Positions 6,326 to 10,262 of a stretch of DNA of 10,262 nucleotides are shown here, piece after piece. The notes under the pieces are model-generated. The model saw only the letters and a list, made by a program, of their open reading frames with translations, had not been told where the DNA came from and searched no databases. Numbering within the stretch: the first letter of the stretch is position 1; each line of letters begins with the position of its first letter. The position numbers and the translations under genes are program-made. The stretch spans positions 1 through 10,262 of the forward strand of contig CAMMEP010000052.1 of assembly GCA_946495905.1 (NCBI GenBank). Direction: 5' to 3'. The stretch is from an uncultured Clostridium sp. Its GTDB lineage: Bacteria > Bacillota > Clostridia > TANB77 > CAG-508.

Positions 6326-7459
6326 TTAAAATTCTTTTTTCTTTAAATAAACTATTCCAGTAATAGCAGCTGTCATAGCAAGTACTGCAATTCCTAAATA
6401 ATTTTCTACACCTGTTTTGGGAACATCATCTTTATTATCTTCTGTATTATCTATTATTGGTTCTTCTGGCTCTTCTTGTGCTATTTCTGCAATTCTAGCA
6501 TATATCGTTACATCTGCATTTAAAGGAGTCGCAAAATCAAATGCTTTTGTATAGGCTTCATCCGTGTAAAATCCTTCTACTTTATACCCATCTTCTACAG
6601 TAATATTTGATGTTAAAAATTCTTCTGTAATAGTACTTCCTTCATCTACTGTAATTTGTGTTTCTACTTCTCCTCCTACCATTAAAGTAATAATTATTTT
6701 TTTAGCTTCATCGGTATTAGGTGTTACAGTATCTGGCACTTTTGATTCTGATATTACAGTGTTATTTTCATCTGTTAAAACTACTTTGTCACCTGCAACA
6801 ACTACTTTATTAGTTGTATTTTCTGTATTTGTAACCGTAAATTCTGTAAGATAACCATTATCTGCTGGACGAACTACATTTTCTGTAGAATCAGATGTTA
6901 ACGTACCATTCATTGTTAATGTTGGATTATTTGTAGCAGAAGCACCTTTATCAATTTCAATACCATTGTTAGCACCTGTTCCATTTGTTCCTAAATGTAA
7001 ATCAATGATTTCTACATTACCACCATTTACTAATACTCCACCATATCGAAATCCGGTGATAGAAACATTATTTAAAATAACGGTTCCTCCATCATAAGCT
7101 TGTACTCCATATTTTGGTCCATTGTTTAAATCAATATCTTTTAAAGTAAGTTTTCCTGCTGCAAATTGAGCAGTAAACATAGTTTGATTTCCAGATGTTG
7201 ATGTCCAATCTGTAGAACCTGCTATTGTATAACCATTTCCATCAATAGTAAGCGTTTTTTGTATTACAATAGGCTGTGTTACTGTTATGTTATTCTGAAT
7301 TTCAACAGTTCCTCCATCATCTACATTCTGTATAGCTGCTATTAAAGTGCTTTCATCGGTAGCTGTTTCAGTACTTGCAGCATTACTAATGCTAGGGATG
7401 CAAAGTAAAGCAATTACAATAAGTGTTAAAAACAACATTATTTTTATTGTGTTTTTCAT
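6326..7459 (-). CDS. Sortase-anchored beta-helix surface protein with VPKTG motif
   Basis: This 377-residue protein is exported and cell-wall anchored. It begins with a signal peptide (residues 1-27, hydrophobic 7-22, cleavage likely after SNA). Residues about 35-215 contain repeated Gly/Asn turns and short beta strands (GGTVEIQNNITV, LTLKDIDLNNG, GGTVILNNVSITG, GGNVEIIDLHLG), typical of a right-handed parallel beta-helix of the pectate-lyase-like fold. Residues about 254-326 resemble a Listeria/Bacteroides surface repeat (GYKVEGFYTDEAYTKAFDF, then ADVTIYAR). An acidic spacer (327-345) leads to the sorting signal: VPKTG (346-350), a hydrophobic segment (354-371) and a KKK tail. No catalytic residues can be assigned, so adhesion or glycan binding is as plausible as enzyme activity. 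AGGAGG lies 6 nt before ATG 7459. The adjacent class B sortase is the likely anchoring enzyme. Confidence 0.88.
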   Translation of the reverse strand: MKNTIKIMLFLTLIVIALLCIPSISNAASTETATDESTLIAAIQNVDDGGTVEIQNNITVTQPIVIQKTLTIDGNGYTIAGSTDWTSTSGNQTMFTAQFAAGKLTLKDIDLNNGPKYGVQAYDGGTVILNNVSITGFRYGGVLVNGGNVEIIDLHLGTNGTGANNGIEIDKGASATNNPTLTMNGTLTSDSTENVVRPADNGYLTEFTVTNTENTTNKVVVAGDKVVLTDENNTVISESKVPDTVTPNTDEAKKIIITLMVGGEVETQITVDEGSTITEEFLTSNITVEDGYKVEGFYTDEAYTKAFDFATPLNADVTIYARIAEIAQEEPEEPIIDNTEDNKDDVPKTGVENYLGIAVLAMTAAITGIVYLKKKEF

Positions 7460-7492
7460 GTTAAACCTCCTAATTTTATTTATTTTTCTAGT

Positions 7493-7554
7493 ATTACAAT
7501 TCGCTAAATTATAAATAGTTTATTTTTACAATATTTCAAGCTAAGAATTGTAAT
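7493..7554. repeat. 10-bp inverted repeat straddling the surface-protein promoter
   Basis: ATTACAATTC (7493-7502) and GAATTGTAAT (7545-7554) are perfect inverted copies. One arm lies at the predicted transcription start and the other just upstream of the -35, with centres about 52 bp apart. This geometry fits paired binding sites for a regulator. Confidence 0.5.
7508..7539 (-). promoter_or_regulatory. Possible promoter of the surface-protein gene
   Basis: The minus strand has a perfect -10 TATAAT (7508-7513). The nearest good -35, TTGAAA (7534-7539), is 20 bp away, longer than optimal, so activity may depend on a regulator. Upstream, 7556-7605 is almost pure pyrimidine on the plus strand (A/G-rich on the minus strand) and could act as an UP element. 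The rest of the gap 7460-7803 holds only the terminator, the palindrome and AT-rich filler. Confidence 0.4.
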
Positions 7555-7691
7555 TCTTTCTATTTTATTGTTTCTCTTTTTTCTTTTTTTATTTATTTTT
7601 TTCAAAATTAAATTTTTCCAATTAAAAAAGCATTAGATTTCATGAATTGTCAATATCAAGTAAAATCTCAACACAAAAAGTATCTTTCGCA

Positions 7692-7727
7692 TCAAAAAAC
7701 ATCCTACTAAAATAGGATGTTTTTTGA
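7692..7727 (-). terminator. Strong symmetrical Rho-independent terminator after ppdK
   Basis: AAAAAACATCCTA (7694-7706) and TAGGATGTTTTTT (7713-7725) pair perfectly around the loop CTAAAA, and two more pairs extend the stem to 15 bp. A run of six T follows the stem core on both strands, so it would work in either direction. It lies about 80 bp after the ppdK stop. Confidence 0.9.
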
Positions 7728-7772
7728 AAACAATTATAATAATAATGTTTAAATTTAATATTTATGTTTACT

Positions 7773-7807
7773 ATAGGACTATTGGGGACGGGCTTGTTTA
7801 GTCCTAT
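7773..7807. repeat. REP-like palindrome overlapping the ppdK stop codon
   Basis: ATAGGACTA (7773-7781) and TAGTCCTAT (7799-7807) form a perfect 9-bp inverted repeat around a 17-nt GC-rich loop containing TTGGGGACGGG. The ppdK stop TAG (7804-7806) lies in the right arm. The GGGGACGGG word recalls palindromic repeats scattered in clostridial genomes, but only one copy is in this window. Confidence 0.5.
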
Positions 7808-10262
7808 CTTGGATATTTTATTGCTGCTTGTGCTGCTGCAAGCCTTGCTATTGGAACTCTAAATGGTGAGCAAGATACATAGGTTAGTCCAATTCTATGG
7901 CAATATTCTACTGAAGCTGGATTTCCTCCATGCTCCCCACATATTCCAAGCTCTATATCCGGTCTTGTTTTTCTTCCTAACTCTGCTGCCATTTCTACGA
8001 GTTTTCCTACTCCCTCTTCATCTACCCTTGCAAATGGGTCAAAGTCATAGATTCCTTTAGAATAGTATTCTCCTAAGAATTTTCCTGCATCATCACGGCT
8101 AAATCCAAACGTCATTTGCGTTAAGTCATTTGTACCAAAGGAGAAGAATTCTGCTTCTTTTGCAATTTTGTCTGCTATAAGTGCTGCTCTTGGAATTTCT
8201 ATCATGGTTCCTACCATATAATGAATATCCACATCTGCCTCTTTTAACATTTCGTCTGCAGTTGATGTTATAATTTGTTTTACATATACAAGTTCTTTAT
8301 AATCACCAACAAGTGGAATCATTATTTCTGGTTTTACTTGGGTACCTTCTTTTTTTACATTGATAGCTGCTCCTATAATTGCTTTTGTTTGCATTACACC
8401 AATTTCAGGATATGTTACATCTAATCTACAACCTCTGTGTCCCATCATTGGGTTGAATTCATGTAAACCTGCTACAATATTTTTAAGCTCTTCAAATGTC
8501 ATGTTCATATCTTTTGCTAAATCTTTTATTTCCTCGTCTGTATGTGGTAAAAACTCATGTAGTGGTGGATCTAGTAATCTTATAGTAACAGGAAGTCCTT
8601 TCATTTCTCTAAATAATCCCTCGAAGTCTCCTCTTTGCATTGGAAGTATTTTGTCTAGTGCTTTTTCTCTTTGTTCTTTTGTCTTAGATACTATCATTTC
8701 TCTTATTGCTGCAATTCTTTCTGGTGCAAAAAACATATGCTCTGTTCTACATAGTCCAATACCTTGTGCTCCAAATTCATACGCTTGTTTTGCATCTTTT
8801 GGAGTATCTGCATTAGTTCTTACTTCCATTTGTCTATATCTATCTGCCCATTCCATGAATTTAGCAAAGTTACCTGAAACTGTTGCAGTTACTGTATCTA
8901 TTTTTTCTCCATATACATTTCCTGTACTTCCATCTAATGAAATCCAGTCGCCTTCATGATATACATTTCCATTTACTGAAAATGTTTTTTCTTCCTCATT
9001 TACAGTTATATCTGAGCAACCTGATACACAGCAAGTTCCCATACCACGTGCTACAACTGCTGCATGTGATGTCATACCACCTCTTACGGTAAGTATTCCA
9101 TGGCATACATGCATTCCATCAATATCTTCTGGAGATGTTTCAAGTCTTACTAATATTAAATCTTTTTCCCCTGCTTCATGTTTTGCAAGTGCTTCTTCTG
9201 CTGTAAAAACAACTTTACCTGTTGCAGCTCCTGGAGACGCTGCTAAGCCCTTTGCAATTGGTTTTGCTGCTTTTAATTTTTCTTGGTCAAAATTTGGATG
9301 TAATAGTTGGTCTAATTGATTTGGCTCAACTCTTAATACAGCTTCTTTTTCTGTTATCATTCCTTCATTTACTAAATCTACTGCAATTTGAAGTGCTGCT
9401 GTAGCTGTTCTTTTTCCATTTCTTGTTTGAAGGAAATATAGCTTTCCATTTTCTATTGTAAATTCCATGTCCTGCATGTCTTTATAATGTTTTTCTAGTT
9501 TATTTGCATACATTACAAAGTCTTGATATGCTTCCATGTCCGTTTCTTTTAATGTTTCAATTGGCTGTGGTGTACGAATACCTGCAACAACATCTTCACC
9601 TTGTGCATTCATTAAATATTCACCAAATATTTTGTTTTCTCCTGTTGCTGGGTTACGAGAAAATGCAACACCTGTACCACAATCTTCTCCCATATTTCCA
9701 AACACCATTTCTTGCACATTTACTGCTGTTCCCCAACTACTTGGTATATCGTTTAACCTTCTATATGTTATTGCTCTAGGGTTATTCCATGAACGGAATA
9801 CGGCTGTTACTGCTTCAATTAATTGTTCTTCTGGATTACTTGGAAATTCTGAACCATGCTCTTTTTTGTATATTCCTTTAAATATTTCTACTAATTTCTT
9901 TAAATCATTTGCATCAAGCTCTGTATCTAGCTTAACACCTTTTTTATTTTTCATTTTGTCAATTTCTTCTTCAAATAATGATTTTGGAATTTCCATTACA
10001 ACATCACTAAACATCTGAATAAATCTTCTATAGCTGTCATAAGCAAATCTTTCATTTTTCTTTGCCATAGATTCTACTACTTCGTTGTTTAGTCCAAGGT
10101 TTAGTATCGTATCCATCATACCTGGCATAGATGCTCTAGCACCAGAACGCACTGATACCAAAAGTGGATTTTCTGGATTTCCAAACTTCTTTCCTGTTAT
10201 GTTTTCAAGTTCTCTTAAACTATTAAAAATTTGTGATTTTACAGTATCTGATACTGTTTCAC
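7804..10262 (-). CDS. ppdK: Pyruvate, phosphate dikinase, partial at right window edge
   Basis: The enzyme interconverts pyruvate, ATP and Pi with PEP, AMP and PPi in the cytoplasm; in many anaerobes it works with PPi-linked glycolysis. The frame stays open to the right edge, so 818 residues are visible and the true start lies outside. The visible order is the rest of the ATP-grasp domain (SVRSGARASMPGMMDTILNL; CGTGVAFSRNPATGE; LQTRNGKRTA), the phosphohistidine domain with GGMTSHAAVVARG (catalytic His at visible residue 399), and the C-terminal PEP/pyruvate TIM barrel (GIGLCRTEHMFF; MMGHRGCRLDVTYPEIG; SFGTNDLTQMTFG; GICGEHGGNP with the catalytic Cys). Aligning this His with His455 of the 874-residue C. 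symbiosum enzyme implies about 56 missing residues and a near-identical full length. All catalytic residues are present. A strong terminator follows, so it is probably monocistronic or last in its transcript. Confidence 0.97.
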   Translation of the reverse strand, partial: ETVSDTVKSQIFNSLRELENITGKKFGNPENPLLVSVRSGARASMPGMMDTILNLGLNNEVVESMAKKNERFAYDSYRRFIQMFSDVVMEIPKSLFEEEIDKMKNKKGVKLDTELDANDLKKLVEIFKGIYKKEHGSEFPSNPEEQLIEAVTAVFRSWNNPRAITYRRLNDIPSSWGTAVNVQEMVFGNMGEDCGTGVAFSRNPATGENKIFGEYLMNAQGEDVVAGIRTPQPIETLKETDMEAYQDFVMYANKLEKHYKDMQDMEFTIENGKLYFLQTRNGKRTATAALQIAVDLVNEGMITEKEAVLRVEPNQLDQLLHPNFDQEKLKAAKPIAKGLAASPGAATGKVVFTAEEALAKHEAGEKDLILVRLETSPEDIDGMHVCHGILTVRGGMTSHAAVVARGMGTCCVSGCSDITVNEEEKTFSVNGNVYHEGDWISLDGSTGNVYGEKIDTVTATVSGNFAKFMEWADRYRQMEVRTNADTPKDAKQAYEFGAQGIGLCRTEHMFFAPERIAAIREMIVSKTKEQREKALDKILPMQRGDFEGLFREMKGLPVTIRLLDPPLHEFLPHTDEEIKDLAKDMNMTFEELKNIVAGLHEFNPMMGHRGCRLDVTYPEIGVMQTKAIIGAAINVKKEGTQVKPEIMIPLVGDYKELVYVKQIITSTADEMLKEADVDIHYMVGTMIEIPRAALIADKIAKEAEFFSFGTNDLTQMTFGFSRDDAGKFLGEYYSKGIYDFDPFARVDEEGVGKLVEMAAELGRKTRPDIELGICGEHGGNPASVEYCHRIGLTYVSCSPFRVPIARLAAAQAAIKYPR

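Noticed and set aside
8360..8959. 199-codon open frame on the plus strand
   Set aside because: It is antisense to the highly conserved phosphohistidine and barrel regions of ppdK, has no convincing ribosome site, and its composition is the mirror of the real gene.
9536..10018. 160-codon open frame on the plus strand
   Set aside because: It lies wholly opposite the ATP-grasp part of ppdK, and the translated protein resembles no family.
7804..10161. Complete ppdK starting at the TTG at 10161
   Set aside because: That codon is an internal Leu in the conserved PLLVSVRSGA block. The frame and family similarity continue to the window edge.
1..10262. CRISPR array, tRNA, rRNA, or intact insertion sequence
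   Set aside because: I saw no regularly spaced direct repeats, cloverleaf sequence, ribosomal RNA segment or transposase frame.

Overview
The window is strongly AT-rich DNA, and every gene I can support lies on the minus strand. Purine-rich ribosome binding sites, AT-rich sigma-A-type promoters, a class B sortase with a wall-anchored substrate, and a pyruvate phosphate dikinase whose length matches the Clostridium symbiosum enzyme all point to a low-GC monoderm, most likely a member of the Clostridia. No species can be named from this sequence.

In the direction of transcription (right to left), the window opens with most of ppdK (pyruvate, phosphate dikinase, running off the right edge). Its stop codon lies inside a repeat-like palindrome and is followed by a strong symmetrical terminator. 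Next comes a surface module: a secreted beta-helix protein ending in a VPKTG sorting signal, then 121 bp with two hairpins and a possible internal promoter, then a class B sortase that is the obvious candidate to anchor it. A separate promoter drives a two-gene ABC exporter whose reading frames overlap by 29 bp. The two half-transporters carry complementary defects in their ATPase motifs, as in heterodimeric exporters with one active and one degenerate nucleotide site.

Beyond the exporter is the C-terminal scrap of an alpha/beta-hydrolase-like gene. It is followed by a 58-residue unrecognised protein with its own promoter, a strong Shine-Dalgarno sequence and a downstream hairpin. At the left edge is an almost complete dinD, the DNA-damage-inducible gene, with a LexA/DinR-type operator inside a near-consensus promoter. 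That is the clearest regulatory signal here.

The region is a mosaic of ordinary metabolic, envelope, transport and SOS functions. I do not see a clearly new multi-gene system. The points most worth a second look are the orphan 58-residue gene with its palindromes, the intercistronic structure between the sortase and its substrate, the inverted repeat straddling the surface-protein promoter, and the two repeat-like palindromes at gene ends.
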